This document shows positions 25,601 through 34,391 of a stretch of 64,000 nt of DNA, piece by piece. Source of the DNA: MTP4 sp052056915 (GTDB taxonomy: Archaea > Halobacteriota > Methanosarcinia > Methanosarcinales > Methanosarcinaceae); assembly GCF_052056915.1 (NCBI RefSeq), contig NZ_CP195119.1, positions 2,914,001 through 2,978,000 of the forward strand, written 5' to 3'. The first letter of the stretch is position 1. Every line of letters begins with the position of its first letter. The notes below the pieces were generated by a model that saw only the letters and a list, made by a program, of their open reading frames with translations, had not been told where the DNA came from and made no database searches. A program made the translations under genes and the position numbers.

Positions 25601-27775
25601 ATTGTAATACACGTCACTTCCCACCAGGACATCCCCAAGGTCGTATTCTATCCATGTCGAGTTGTCATCACTGATCTGCTTCTGCAACGTCAACTGTGGA
25701 GCTGAAGGACAGAAAGTGCCGTCATTACGGGTAGAAGCGGGCGCTGTCCAGGAGTTGAGGATAGACGGACCTGCACCTCCCAGATCACTCACGTCGATCT
25801 CGTAGATTGTGCCTGTATTCTTATAGAGGAAGACGGTATCTCTGACAATGTCGAACCAGGCGGCACCATAGGGGCCACGTGGGAGAGGAGTACCTACTAA
25901 ATCATAATCTGTTCGATCACCGGTTGTGGTATTGAGAACGGAGAGTTGAGCAGGTGTTCCGGAGCCATTTCCCCACTGGTCGCCGCCGTAGAGCAGCCCG
26001 TCATTCGGGTTGTAGGCCCAGTCGTTGACCCAGGCATTGTCCCCGGTGATGCTGACGTTGGTCACGGCGGGCAGCGGGTTTGGCGGCCCTGCCCAGCTTC
26101 CCAGATCGAGCTTGTAGAGTTTCAGGTTGTATCCGAGTGTAGTCTGCGGATCATCACTTCTCGCGCCGAATGTGATGTACATGGTGTTGCCGTCGGCTGA
26201 GATGTCCCCTGCATCGAACCGCGTCTGTACGCCCGTCGGCAGGCCCGGTGGAAGACCAAGGCCTTCGATGTTGCCGTTGGCATCGATCCGGATGATCTGG
26301 ACAATTCCGTCACCATATCCTGTCCCCTGAAGCTGGACGGCGTACAGGAGTCCGTCCGTTGAACGGTAACCCATGTTATTGTATTCTATTGTGGCGGTGG
26401 GAAAAACTTGGGTCAGTGTGGCTGATCCGTCCGTCAGGGTGACATTGTAGAGATTTGCTAGTTGGTCCTGGACGACGAATGCCTTGCCGTCGCAGGTGAA
26501 TGGTTCGGCCGCAGCAGTTTCTCCGAAGTAGTGGCTCGGATCCGTATCGTTATACTCTACTCCGTTGACTGTTACGTTTGCTTTTCCTATGTTCTCATAC
26601 TGTCCTGCCACCGCTGTTCCTGTTTCAGTACATGTATTGTTGTATGTTCCTGCCGGAAGAGAAGCAATCGTACATATGACTCCCAGCCTGTCGTCTGTTA
26701 CCAGTACATTCGTCAGGTCGACATTTCCTGTGTTAGTTACGTTATACGTCCACGTTACCGTGTCTCCAACCGTAATTGACGGTCCCGGTGATGTGTCTGC
26801 ATCTTCTCCGTTCGTTGATTTCTCTATGGTTAATGCCGGTGCCACTGGCCCCCCCGCGCAGGCCGTCGCGTCGACGTCGACAGAATTTGGCCCGTCGATG
26901 AAGATGCCCAGGGTCGGGGTACCTGTCGGATCATACACCGGAAAGATCCCGCCAATTTGGTTGTTCTCGTAAAGGTAGAGTGTCCCGTCAAAACCGAACC
27001 AGGCGCCACCGTATCGGAATGGCCCATTTAGAGCTGCGGGAAGGCCGGCTAGGGGCACATCGGTCCGGATGCCCGTTGTGGGGTCCAGGATGGCGAGCTC
27101 GCCGTAGTCCTGGTCGGCGCCGTAGAGCAGCCCGTCATACCTGTTGTAGGCGAAGTCGTTTACCCTGCCGACCGGTCGAGTATTTGTGCCAGCACCTGTG
27201 ATGGGAATGGTCGCGACCAGGGTAAGAGTATCGAGATCGATCACGTAGAGGTTCGGATTCCCTGTGGAAGTGCCCCCTCCGGAGTCGGTCAGGTACATAT
27301 ATTTGCCGTCTGCCGAGATGTCCCCGGCATTCAGGTTGGAACTGAAAACACCGCTTCCTGCTTCAGGGCTTATCGGCATGCCAGGAATTGGCGTAAAGGT
27401 AAGGGTGCCGGTTGCGTCGATCGTGACGAGTCCGGCCGATACATCAGGAGTGGTAGTCGCAATCCGCCAGCCGTAGAGCAGGCGATTTGTAAACCGAAAG
27501 CCCAGGTTGTTGATCCTGCCACTGTAATTGCCCGCATCAACACCGGGGATGGGGGCAGGGTTGGGGATCTTGGTGAATACAAACGGGCTGACTGACTGGT
27601 TAACCTTGGTCAGCCAGGACTGTTCGACCCCTCCCGTCGGGTTACCGCCCGTGCCCTGGATGACGTACGCCGTTTCATCGCATGGGAATGGTTCTTGTGC
27701 CGAAGCAGTCCCGGAGAGCATAGCTAGAAGGGCTACCATGGCTAACAAAAAGGTTATTTTTCTGGATGTAATCAT
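22601..27775 (-). CDS. Giant secreted DUF11-repeat surface protein
   Basis: 1724 aa. Layout: signal peptide (1-26, ends SGTASA); a DUF6923-like beta-propeller-type domain (about 30-305); one DUF11 domain (about 315-420); a second DUF6923-like domain (about 425-690); seven near-identical 114-aa DUF11 repeats starting LTLQKQISDDNSTW and ending NDDDARYFG; a divergent DUF11 repeat (AIDIEKYTNGEDSDEPPG); and a C-terminal domain starting GVGTPGYWKNHPEAWP, found at the ends of many exported proteins. There is no C-terminal membrane helix. Probable role: cell-surface or adhesin-like protein. The start is the ATG before the signal peptide; a terminator hairpin follows the stop. Confidence 0.88.
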   Translation of the reverse strand: MITSRKITFLLAMVALLAMLSGTASAQEPFPCDETAYVIQGTGGNPTGGVEQSWLTKVNQSVSPFVFTKIPNPAPIPGVDAGNYSGRINNLGFRFTNRLLYGWRIATTTPDVSAGLVTIDATGTLTFTPIPGMPISPEAGSGVFSSNLNAGDISADGKYMYLTDSGGGTSTGNPNLYVIDLDTLTLVATIPITGAGTNTRPVGRVNDFAYNRYDGLLYGADQDYGELAILDPTTGIRTDVPLAGLPAALNGPFRYGGAWFGFDGTLYLYENNQIGGIFPVYDPTGTPTLGIFIDGPNSVDVDATACAGGPVAPALTIEKSTNGEDADTSPGPSITVGDTVTWTYNVTNTGNVDLTNVLVTDDRLGVICTIASLPAGTYNNTCTETGTAVAGQYENIGKANVTVNGVEYNDTDPSHYFGETAAAEPFTCDGKAFVVQDQLANLYNVTLTDGSATLTQVFPTATIEYNNMGYRSTDGLLYAVQLQGTGYGDGIVQIIRIDANGNIEGLGLPPGLPTGVQTRFDAGDISADGNTMYITFGARSDDPQTTLGYNLKLYKLDLGSWAGPPNPLPAVTNVSITGDNAWVNDWAYNPNDGLLYGGDQWGNGSGTPAQLSVLNTTTGDRTDYDLVGTPLPRGPYGAAWFDIVRDTVFLYKNTGTIYEIDVSDLGGAGPSILNSWTAPASTRNDGTFCPSAPQLTLQKQISDDNSTWIEYDLGDVLVGSDVYYNYTVTNTGTVTLTGITLADDLYPTEVAACNIADLAPGESASCYVGPITAEAGEHINTANATGTYEGTDYTSNDDDARYFGITPELTLQKQISDDNSTWVGYDLGNVLVGSEVYYNYTVTNTGTVTLTGITLADDLYPTEVAACNIGDLAPGESASCYVGPIAAVAGQHINTANATGTYEGTDYTSNDDDARYFGITPELTLQKQISDDNSTWVGYDLGNVLVGSEVYYNYTVTNTGTVTLTGITLADDLYPTEVAACNIGDLAPGESASCYVGPIAAVAGQHINTANATGTYEGTDYTSNDDDARYFGVTPELTLQKQISDDNSTWIEYDLGDVLVGSDVYYNYTVTNTGTVTLTAITLADDLYPTEVAACNIGDLAPGESASCYVGPITAEAGEHINTANATGTYEGTDYTSNDDDARYFGITPELTLQKQISDDNSTWVGYDLGNVLVGSEVYYNYTVTNTGTVTLTGITLADDLYPTEVAACNIGDLAPGESASCYIGPIAAVAGEHINTANATGTYEGTDYTSNDDDARYFGVTPELTLQKQISDDNSTWVGYDLGNVLVGSEVYYNYTVTNTGTVTLTAITLADDLYPTEVAACNIGDLAPGESASCYIGPIAAVAGQHINTANATGTYEGTDYTSNDDDARYFGVTPELTLQKQISDDNSTWIEYDLGDVLVGSDVYYNYTVTNTGTVTLTGITLADDLYPTEVAACNIGDLAPGESASCYVGPITAEAGEHINTANATGTYEGTDYTSNDDDARYFGVTPAIDIEKYTNGEDSDEPPGSSYVVGAPIEWTYVVTNIGDVKLENVVVTDDQLGTICTIGSLDIGESTTCTATGTAMVGQYANNGTATGDYDGMTATDTDPSHYFGIDAPGVGTPGYWKNHPEAWPVDEIEIGGIIYPRDDAIDYMMDPVKKDKTFTMFPALVAAKLNVLIGNEYDKCAEEAGIDFITEADAWMEENPIGSKVKGNSKEWKEGEPLYEWLDWYNNGYCFWAPERY
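23301..25692. repeat. Seven 342-bp coding repeats with a higher-order 1026-bp period
   Basis: Successive units start 342 bp apart (114 codons). Two subtypes can be told apart by IEYDLGD...ITAEAGEH (X) and VGYDLGN...IAAVAG(Q/E)H (Y). In protein order they read X Y Y X Y Y X, so a three-unit block of 1026 bp was itself duplicated. Many stretches are identical at DNA level. Confidence 0.9.
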
Positions 27776-28665
27776 TTATTGACATCTCCTTTTAGTCTCT
27801 GGGAATTGAAATTTCTGTTTGATGTCTCTGATTTGCTGTTGAAATTCTACTGTATTGAAAAAGACTGATATCTATCTGGAATCAGAGATAATCGCTGTTT
27901 AGCCTGTGTTTGCAAGGTGAACTATTATTTGCAAAGTTAATCGTGAAAATGTGACCGTAAAACCATTAAAAATCCAAAATAAATCGCTTCATTTCATGTA
28001 GTCCTGTTGGAACCACCCCCGTGTTTTTCCCCATATGATAATTGATCTGTGCCGCTATTCCCTTTTGTTCATTCCTATAATATAATTTTGGAATTTATAT
28101 TCAGTATTTAATATTCTGGTATGATGTCTAATGATTACTTTTTTTAGGAATATCCAAACCCCTGATTATTCAATGAATTTTAACTTAGCAGCGCGAACCA
28201 TTGACAAATTTATGATTTATTATGGCGTCATTTTTATTTTTTGGAGATTATAATCGGGCAGTACTTAAAGAAAAAAGGGAAAATTTAACGGGGGACAAGT
28301 TTACAATTCTATGTTTTATATATAATTCTCACTATATTATTAGAGATTGAAACACACTCGTTTTGTCTTGATTAAGTGTTGTGGGTTAACTTCACTCCTG
28401 GCGTATCATATGTTTTATTGAAATTCAAAAATATATTCAATAATTATAATAAAAAACAATTCACAAGTATCATGTGTTTTTTCAATGGATGATCAAGTAC
28501 CTTGACAATGGGGCAGCTCAGGGCTTGATATGGCAAAGGATTTCCGAATCAACAGATGGATCTTGAAAAGCGAAGGTAAAATGAGAATGTATAGGGAGAA
28601 GGTAAAAAAGAAAAGGAAAGTTTCAGGAGCTTTGCCCGTTTTTAAACTTTTAGGCTTTTAAGCTT
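27776..28665. other. Long AT-rich intergenic region
   Basis: 890 bp with no plausible ORF. It holds the promoter region of the leftward DUF11 gene and, near 28078-28095, TATA-like TATAATATAATTTT. The last ~60 bp (28599-28665) resemble 22332-22400 on the other side of the DUF11 gene. No RNA structure recognised. Confidence 0.45.
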
Positions 28666-29934
28666 TCACCTGAAATCCTTCAGCCCCTCGAAATCAAGGG
28701 TTGCAAAATAGTCCTCGATGGTCTCGGCTCTCCGGATCTGCACGACGCTTCCGTCTTCCCTCAGGAGGAGTTCGGCTGAGCGGAGTTTTCCGTTGTAGTT
28801 GAAGCCCATGGCGTGCCCGTGAGCCCCGGAGTCATGGATTGCCAGGATGTCGCCGATTTCGATTTCCGGAAGCATCCGGTCGATTGCGAACTTGTCGTTG
28901 TTTTCGCAAAGGGAGCCGGTTACGTCGTATTTGTGGGCAGGGGCTCCGTTTTCTTTCCCTAGCACACTTATGTGGTGGTATGCTCCGTAGATTCCCGGGC
29001 GCATGAGGTTTGCCATGCAGGAGTCCATGCCAACGTAGTCCTTGTAGGTGCTCTTGAGGTGCCTGACCTTTGAGATGAGGTAGCCGTAGGGGCCTGTTAT
29101 GACCCTTCCGCATTCCAGGTAGACCTTGAGCGGAGCAAGCCCGTTAGCAGTGATTGTGGCGTCGTAGGCTTCTTTTGCGCCTTTTGCAATGACGTCAAAG
29201 GGGACCGGCTCCTGGTCGGGCCTGTAGGGGATGCCTATCCCGCCGCCGAGGTTCACGAACTCGAAAGTGATGTCAAGTTCCTTTGAGATCTCCACGATGA
29301 GTTCGAAGAGGATCCGGGCGGTTTCCACGAAGTATTTCGGGTCAAGCTCGTTCGAGGCGACCATGGTGTGCATCCCGAAGCGCTTTACGCCCTTGTCCCT
29401 GAGGGTCCTGTACCCTTCGAAGAGCTGTTCCCGGGTAAACCCGTACTTTGCTTCTTCGGGTTTTCCGATGATGGCGTTTCCTTCCTTGAGGGGGCCGGGG
29501 TTGTACCTGAAGCAGACGATCTCCGGAAGCCCGGCATACTTTTCCAGGTAGGGGATGTGGCTGATGTCATCCAGGTTGATGTAGCCACCCAGTTCTTTTG
29601 CCTTTACGAACTCCTCGACAGGAGTGTCATTGGAACTGAACATGATGTCGTCCCCTGTCATCCCCGCCTTTTCCGCCAGGATCAACTCGGGCAGGGAACT
29701 GCAGTCCGCCCCGAAGCCTTCTTCCTTGAGGATTTTCAGGATATAGGGGTTCGGAAGAGCCTTTACGGCAAAGAACTCCTTGAAGCCGGGGACGTCCCTG
29801 AAAGCTTCCTTCATTTTCCGGGCGTTTTCCCGTATGGCCTTTTCATCGTAAATATGGAAAGGGGTCGGGTATTTTTCAATAATTTTTTGCATCTCTTCTT
29901 TAGTGAACGGCAGGGCCTTTGAAACCATTATCAT
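28666..29934 (-). CDS. lysA: Diaminopimelate decarboxylase (LysA)
   Basis: 422 aa. PLP-dependent fold III decarboxylase making L-lysine from meso-diaminopimelate. The PLP lysine is in FFAVKALPNP (Lys58), with GGGIGIPYRPDQEP (phosphate-binding loop region, about 230-243), the ECGR motif, and the catalytic cysteine segment TGSLCENND. Related ornithine/arginine or carboxynorspermidine decarboxylases share the fold, but the length and SLCENND motif favour LysA. The start is uncertain among three nearby codons (MIMVSK). The 5' leader carries an 18-bp imperfect tandem repeat. Confidence 0.88.
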   Translation of the reverse strand: MIMVSKALPFTKEEMQKIIEKYPTPFHIYDEKAIRENARKMKEAFRDVPGFKEFFAVKALPNPYILKILKEEGFGADCSSLPELILAEKAGMTGDDIMFSSNDTPVEEFVKAKELGGYINLDDISHIPYLEKYAGLPEIVCFRYNPGPLKEGNAIIGKPEEAKYGFTREQLFEGYRTLRDKGVKRFGMHTMVASNELDPKYFVETARILFELIVEISKELDITFEFVNLGGGIGIPYRPDQEPVPFDVIAKGAKEAYDATITANGLAPLKVYLECGRVITGPYGYLISKVRHLKSTYKDYVGMDSCMANLMRPGIYGAYHHISVLGKENGAPAHKYDVTGSLCENNDKFAIDRMLPEIEIGDILAIHDSGAHGHAMGFNYNGKLRSAELLLREDGSVVQIRRAETIEDYFATLDFEGLKDFR

Positions 29935-29945
29935 AACCTTTTGTC

Positions 29946-30016
29946 AAATTTTTCTGTCCTGACAGACTTTTCTGTCCTGATGGACTTTTCTTTCCTGTCG
30001 GATTTTTCTATCCACC
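29946..30016. repeat. 18-bp imperfect tandem repeat in the lysA leader
   Basis: Four to five units around TTTTCTGTCCTGATGGAC: TTTTCTGTCCTGACAGAC, TTTTCTGTCCTGATGGAC, TTTTCTTTCCTGTCGGAT, TTTTCTATCCACCTGAC. The first contains the mini-palindrome CTGTC/GACAG. It starts about 12 bp upstream of the lysA start codon. Confidence 0.75.
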
Positions 30017-30138
30017 TGACTTTTGCTATTATCGAATTTTCTTGCTTATTGGACCTGTACCCATTTGAATTTTTGTTCCCTTATTAACTTTTCTTTGATT
30101 TTCCGGGTAACCGGGAGTTTCAGAACCCCGTACTCTCA

Positions 30139-30184
30139 CCGGTCGTGCCTGCACGACCGGCTTTTCCATAAAAATCATGGAAAA
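30139..30184. other. Two adjacent stem-loops
   Basis: CCGGTCGTG-CCTG-CACGACCGG (9-bp perfect stem, 30139-30160) is followed directly by TTTTCCAT-AAAAATC-ATGGAAAA (8-bp stem, 30162-30184). They lie between lysA and tRNA-Gly. They may be part of a transcript leader, a terminator or a small RNA; orientation unknown. Confidence 0.6.
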
Positions 30185-30419
30185 AGAGATATGAAACTGA
30201 CCGCCCTGTTTTCTTTTTCAGTTGCCAGCCATTCAAATGCGCTTCAATTTTGCAGCTTCAATTACCGGCTTTTAACAGATCCGCAACTTCAACATATATT
30301 TCCTTTCTTCCGGTCTAAACTCCACTATATAATAACAAAGCTGCAATGTACCACTATTTACCCGTACCAAAAACTATTTTAACAAAAAACGACATGTAAA
30401 GCAAATACCAACACATTGA

Positions 30420-30491
30420 GCGACCGTGGTTTAGTGGCTATGACCTGAGCTTCCCAAGCTTAGAACCCGGGTTCGAATCCCGGCGGTCGCA
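30420..30491 (+). tRNA. tRNA-Gly (CCC)
   Basis: 72 nt: acceptor GCGACCG/CGGTCGC, anticodon stem TGAGC/GCTTA with loop TTCCCAA giving anticodon CCC, T arm with GTTCGAATC, discriminator A. CCA is not encoded. Confidence 0.93.
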
Positions 30492-30548
30492 TTCTGAGCT
30501 TTTTTAAAACTTCTTTTTTGCTGAAATGAGAACAATGTCTTTTTATCT

Positions 30549-30953
30549 TTAATCCAAAAGCTCTAGCGGAACTTTTTTCCTGTAGACCATCCCCTGGAAT
30601 ATTGCCACAAGGTCCCCTTCATCATCGGTGACGTTTACGGTATATGTGGCGAGTTTGGGGTTTATCGATGTCTCCTTAGCCTCGGCTGTGAGAGTTCCTT
30701 TTGTTCCGGCTTTTACATAGGATATATTTGCATTGATCCCTACTGCAGCATTCCCGTATGCGTTTGAGGCTGCGGCAAAAGCAAGGTCTGCAAGGGTGAA
30801 TATTGCCCCTCCCTGTACTGCCCTTAAAGCATTGAGATGCTTTTCTTTGATTTCCATCCTGGTTTTTGCGTATCCTGGGGAGACTTCCAGCAGTTCTATT
30901 CCCGAATGTGCGGCAAAATTATCTTTTTTAAAAAAACGTTTGAGATCTTCCAT
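30549..30953 (-). CDS. PaaI-like hotdog-fold thioesterase
   Basis: 134 aa, single hotdog (4HBT) domain. LNALRAVQGGAIFTLADLAFAAASNA (about 40-65) is the PaaI-type active-site helix region; the G-G-A-x(3)-L-A-D pattern is typical. Likely hydrolyses an acyl- or phenylacyl-CoA thioester. Substrate cannot be read. It is monocistronic, downstream of and convergent with tRNA-Gly. Confidence 0.83.
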   Translation of the reverse strand: MEDLKRFFKKDNFAAHSGIELLEVSPGYAKTRMEIKEKHLNALRAVQGGAIFTLADLAFAAASNAYGNAAVGINANISYVKAGTKGTLTAEAKETSINPKLATYTVNVTDDEGDLVAIFQGMVYRKKVPLELLD

Positions 30954-31155
30954 GTAGTAGCTCCGGGAGTTGTTGGTGGATTATTGTTAATTTTACATGT
31001 TCCCTGTTAAAGTTATGCTCCTCTAATTGCATTTTAAAATCGTTAAGGTTTTGAAAAAATCGGAGATTTACTGGGACTTATAAAAAATTACCAAAATATT
31101 TATTTTGCTGATTACTGTGCTGAAGGCCAAAACACATTTTTTAATAAAAAAGAGA

Positions 31156-31178
31156 GAAAGGGCTCTTAAGCCCTTCTT
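31156..31178 (-). terminator. Hairpin terminator of the secreted protein gene
   Basis: On the minus strand AAGGGCT-TAAG-AGCCCTT, followed by CTCTCTTTTTT, lies directly after the stop at 31183. Confidence 0.65.
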
Positions 31179-31182
31179 TTCA

Positions 31183-32610
31183 TTAGGGAGGTGTTATGCA
31201 GAAGTCAAACTCAACGTGGCTCAACGCTGCCGTATTGCTGTCGCCGTCACTGGTCACTGTGAACGTGTAGGTGTAGGTGCCGTCTCCGTTATCCGTTTTG
31301 CTGAGATCTATAGTGAAGCCATTTGCATCTGTAACTTGACCTCCCACAGGAAGGGTGTTTGTAACTTCCCCGGTCCCTGCCTTTGTTGTCACGTTGACCG
31401 AACTTACGTCCTTATCGGTACGGATCTTGAATGTGTCGGTTTCAACGGCTCCGTCTTCCCCAAGATTATCTTCTCCTCCGGTGCTGTTTGTTGCTCCTTC
31501 GAATTTGATGGTGCATCCGGGGTCATCCCTGACCACATCATAAGTGATCTCTTCTCCATCCCTATCGACTTTGTAGTTATCACCTTCTCCTGCTCCGTCC
31601 AGAGGAATCTCTCCATCCCCTGCAGTGCCGCCGCTCTGCACCGTGTAGGGGAAGTACATACCCCAGTTTCCTTTATCTACGAATCTGGTGCCTGCACCCC
31701 AGGCGGTCTCTTCCGTAACTTCAACACAGTCCTGCAGGGACTGTACGGCGTTCAGGTCGTACCCGTCTGCCGCGTTGTTATGTACGGCGGGATCGGTAGT
31801 GTCAACGATTTTGATGTATTTTGCTTCTTCCAGTTCCCCCAGGTCGAATTCGGCAATAGTGTGGATGTTAAAGTCCGGGTCTCTTTGAGTGTTGTCGGCT
31901 TCGCCAAGGTATGTCCAGGCTCCACCATCCGGACTCGCATAGACTGCAGCTTTTTCAATCGGGTAGGAACCCCAGGTGTCTTCGATGATCTTCAGGTCAT
32001 TGCCTTCACCGTTCCTGATGGGGCATGCGAATTCAACGGTGATGTTGCCGCCAAACCCGAGGCTGAAGAAATTGCTTTCGTCCTGTCCGGTTTCATATAC
32101 CAGTCCCTGTTCCGGAACGGAACGTACGCTTAAGACTGCGGTCCCGTCCTTTTTAAGTCCCTGGTTATAATCAATAACCGTGGATGCATAATATGGAGCC
32201 GGAGTAATAACTTCGGTTTTTATTACAACCGCATGTGTGGCTATTTCCAGCTGGTCCCCTACATTTGCTCCTTCTCCGGAGAGGTCCACTTTGTAGATGT
32301 AATTATCAACACAGTCGTGTTCCATGGAATACTCGAACTGTCCGGGAATGGGATTTCCTTTACTTGTCTTTGGTATCTCTTCCCCCGGAGTGGCTACGTG
32401 CAGGTGTGTTTCGGTCAGGCACCAGTCCTCATTGGTGTCGTACATGACGTAGAGATAGTCCCCGTCATTCCATACCTTTACATCACCAGCATCCATATTC
32501 TGTCCTGCTGTCAGATCAGTCGTATACGGATTTGACTCTGTATGTGCCATCGCCATAACAGGCAATAAAGCCAGAGCTACCGCTAGAGCTGCTATGCAAT
32601 TTTTTTTCAA
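31183..32610 (-). CDS. Secreted surface protein
   Basis: 475 aa. The signal peptide is CIAALAVALALLPVMAMA. The mature N-terminal part (ESNPYTTDLTAGQNMDAGDVKVWNDGDYLYVMYDTNEDWCLTETHLHV) resembles extracellular domains that list DGD/WND calcium- or ligand-binding-like motifs. The middle has a coagulation-factor/discoidin-like pattern (WGSYPIEKAAVYASPDGGAWTYLG ... KYIKIVD). The C-terminal region is acidic and beta-rich, ending FDFCITPP without a membrane helix. A hairpin terminator follows. Specific function unknown; probably extracellular. Confidence 0.75.
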   Translation of the reverse strand: MKKNCIAALAVALALLPVMAMAHTESNPYTTDLTAGQNMDAGDVKVWNDGDYLYVMYDTNEDWCLTETHLHVATPGEEIPKTSKGNPIPGQFEYSMEHDCVDNYIYKVDLSGEGANVGDQLEIATHAVVIKTEVITPAPYYASTVIDYNQGLKKDGTAVLSVRSVPEQGLVYETGQDESNFFSLGFGGNITVEFACPIRNGEGNDLKIIEDTWGSYPIEKAAVYASPDGGAWTYLGEADNTQRDPDFNIHTIAEFDLGELEEAKYIKIVDTTDPAVHNNAADGYDLNAVQSLQDCVEVTEETAWGAGTRFVDKGNWGMYFPYTVQSGGTAGDGEIPLDGAGEGDNYKVDRDGEEITYDVVRDDPGCTIKFEGATNSTGGEDNLGEDGAVETDTFKIRTDKDVSSVNVTTKAGTGEVTNTLPVGGQVTDANGFTIDLSKTDNGDGTYTYTFTVTSDGDSNTAALSHVEFDFCITPP

Positions 32611-33349
32611 ATCGTTATCCCCTTATGTGCCTTTTTTGGTTTTTCGTCAAAATCAGATCAGGGTATGAATCCGGCCATTGTCTAGCTTAACAAACCGTTC
32701 TCCCCCTCATCAGCTTGTTTATATTATCTCCGAATGTATTTAAACATAATTATATTATTATTTTTATATTGTGTGCCATAAATAAATTTCAAATTTAGAT
32801 GACTATAAATGATATTTCTCGGCAGGTAAAAATGTAAAAATGGTACCACTTTTGCGTTCTATTGGAGTTCATTTTCTCCCGGAATTCTTTCAAGGACATC
32901 TATATTGGCAAAAGGAGAAGGACATTTTATTGTGAAAAAATTTTCATAATTATTAACTATTACATTGCATTAAATTTAAAAGTGAAGTGGGGACACAGTG
33001 AGTTCTACTAAGCAATATTTCCTCACATTTCTCTATCTCAACATTAAAAATCCGCTGCTGGTTAAATTTTACATGTCGTACAGTTTTCATAATACCTGCC
33101 ACACCTCAAGTATATCTGGCTTTTTCCAAAATATGTGCCGGGTTCCCCATGGCTCGGCAAGCCAAAATAAATTAAAAAAGATGTCCCTGGAGGCTTCTCG
33201 TTCTTGAATCCTCCAGTTGAATTCACGGGTGAAATCTAACTTATGGTTCAGGCTGCCAGCTGATATTCCCCCCTTCCGGAACTTCCAGGCAGCCAGCTGA
33301 CGATATTTTTCCAGTGATTTTTCCAGTGATTTTTTTCATGTTGTCTCAA
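32611..33349. other. Intergenic with two direct repeats
   Basis: 739 bp without a supported gene. Notable: CAGGCTGCCAGCTGATATT (33248-33266) and the related CAGGCAGCCAGCTGACGATATT (33286-33307), and a doubled TTTTCCAGTGA (33307-33331). The 69-codon frame at 32998-33207 has no ribosome site and looks non-coding. Confidence 0.45.
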
Positions 33350-33523
33350 TTACATGGTGCTAGCAAACAAAGTCAAAAAAATTATGACCAGAATCGCGAG
33401 CATCACAAGTACTTTTTGTGTGAGCGGGTCCCTGAATCCTGTCGCTTGCATAATTTCTCCCCTGTTTCCGTTTATGTTTTGAAAGCTCTTCAGGTCATTT
33501 AGTAACAGACTTGTTCGTCTCAT
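33350..33523 (-). CDS. Small single-helix membrane protein
   Basis: 57 aa from the ATG at 33523, which has a perfect GGAGG four bases upstream. A second in-frame ATG at 33451 also has a strong GGGGAG ribosome site and would give a 33-aa form. Both forms share the C-terminal transmembrane helix (VLVMLAILVIIFLTLF) after FRDPLTQK. Two well-placed ribosome sites suggest real translation, possibly of two isoforms. It overlaps the end of the 33495-33968 gene by 29 bp on the same strand. Family not recognised. Confidence 0.55.
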   Translation of the reverse strand: MRRTSLLLNDLKSFQNINGNRGEIMQATGFRDPLTQKVLVMLAILVIIFLTLFASTM

Positions 33524-33968
33524 ATTTCCTCCGGATGTTAGAAATATGAACAACAGGTGACGTTTGACCGGTACGGGCTCCACCAGCCATACTTTTCGAA
33601 AAACCTGGATAAAAAAACCGGGGCTTATTCATTGCCATACGCACCGGAACTAAGTCGGCTTGAGGGAAAGTTGGTGGTATTTCGGGTTTTGAATGTCTGT
33701 GACACAGTAGACAGTAAGCCGTTTCGGTGAGAGTTGCAACGAATAGTACTTTGATCGGGGCATAAGCCGAAAAAAGGGCATTGTTTCCGGAAGCCCGCAG
33801 GTTAAAGTAAGCTCTAATTTTCCCGGAGAAAAAACCGAATGTAGCAGGGTAAAGCCCGAGCTTCAATGCCTCAAACAGGTCCTTACGCAATAATTTTGCA
33901 AAAAATAAAAATGTACCTGTCGTTAGCATTAGCAAAAAAACCTGAAATTTGTGAAATACCACCGTCAT
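33495..33968 (-). CDS. Hypothetical membrane protein
   Basis: 157 aa from the ATG at 33968; GGGGAG touches this ATG, so the GTG two codons later (6 nt from GGGGAG) is a better-spaced start. The N-terminal part has hydrophobic stretches (FQVFLLMLTTGTFLFFAKLL, IKVLFVATLTETAYCLLC), the rest is hydrophilic with no motif I recognise. The last ~60 residues look less protein-like. The small membrane protein gene overlaps its end, so they may form an operon. Confidence 0.45.
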   Translation of the reverse strand: MTVVFHKFQVFLLMLTTGTFLFFAKLLRKDLFEALKLGLYPATFGFFSGKIRAYFNLRASGNNALFSAYAPIKVLFVATLTETAYCLLCHRHSKPEIPPTFPQADLVPVRMAMNKPRFFYPGFSKSMAGGARTGQTSPVVHISNIRRKYETNKSVTK

Positions 33969-34391
33969 CTCCCCTATATAATGATTATTAATTACATATT
34001 ACTTAAAAAATTCGTAACCAATTATTTTAATTAGTTACGGGACAGTCGCAGGACAGTTTCGGGATAGTTTGGGAGGTTCAGAGGCATTTTCGGGGCATAA
34101 AACATAATTGGTGCTTTTATTTCCTTTTGTTTCTTCCGGAAAATAATCTATTTTTCTTTTTAAATGACCTCTCTCTAATATATAATTTTAAGTTAGAAAT
34201 GAAAATCTTTATTAAGATTGTTTTTCTATATACTTTGGTATTTAATGAACGGCATGCGCAGAAATTGTTAAGCTCGATTTTTTTTGCTCTGATTAAAAAA
34301 TTCAAAGGCTGGTAAATGGGATGTTTGGCTCGAAAAAATGTGGATTTTTGAGCTCTAATCCTGATTGGGATTTTCTCAAAAAGGTGTAAAA

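Noticed and set aside
22882..27782. Several plus-strand ORFs inside the DUF11 gene
   Set aside because: Antisense shadows of a highly repeated coding sequence. Two are identical because they lie one 1026-bp block apart.
32998..33207. 69-codon ORF with GTG start
   Set aside because: No ribosome site or recognisable domain. It ends near a pair of direct repeats.
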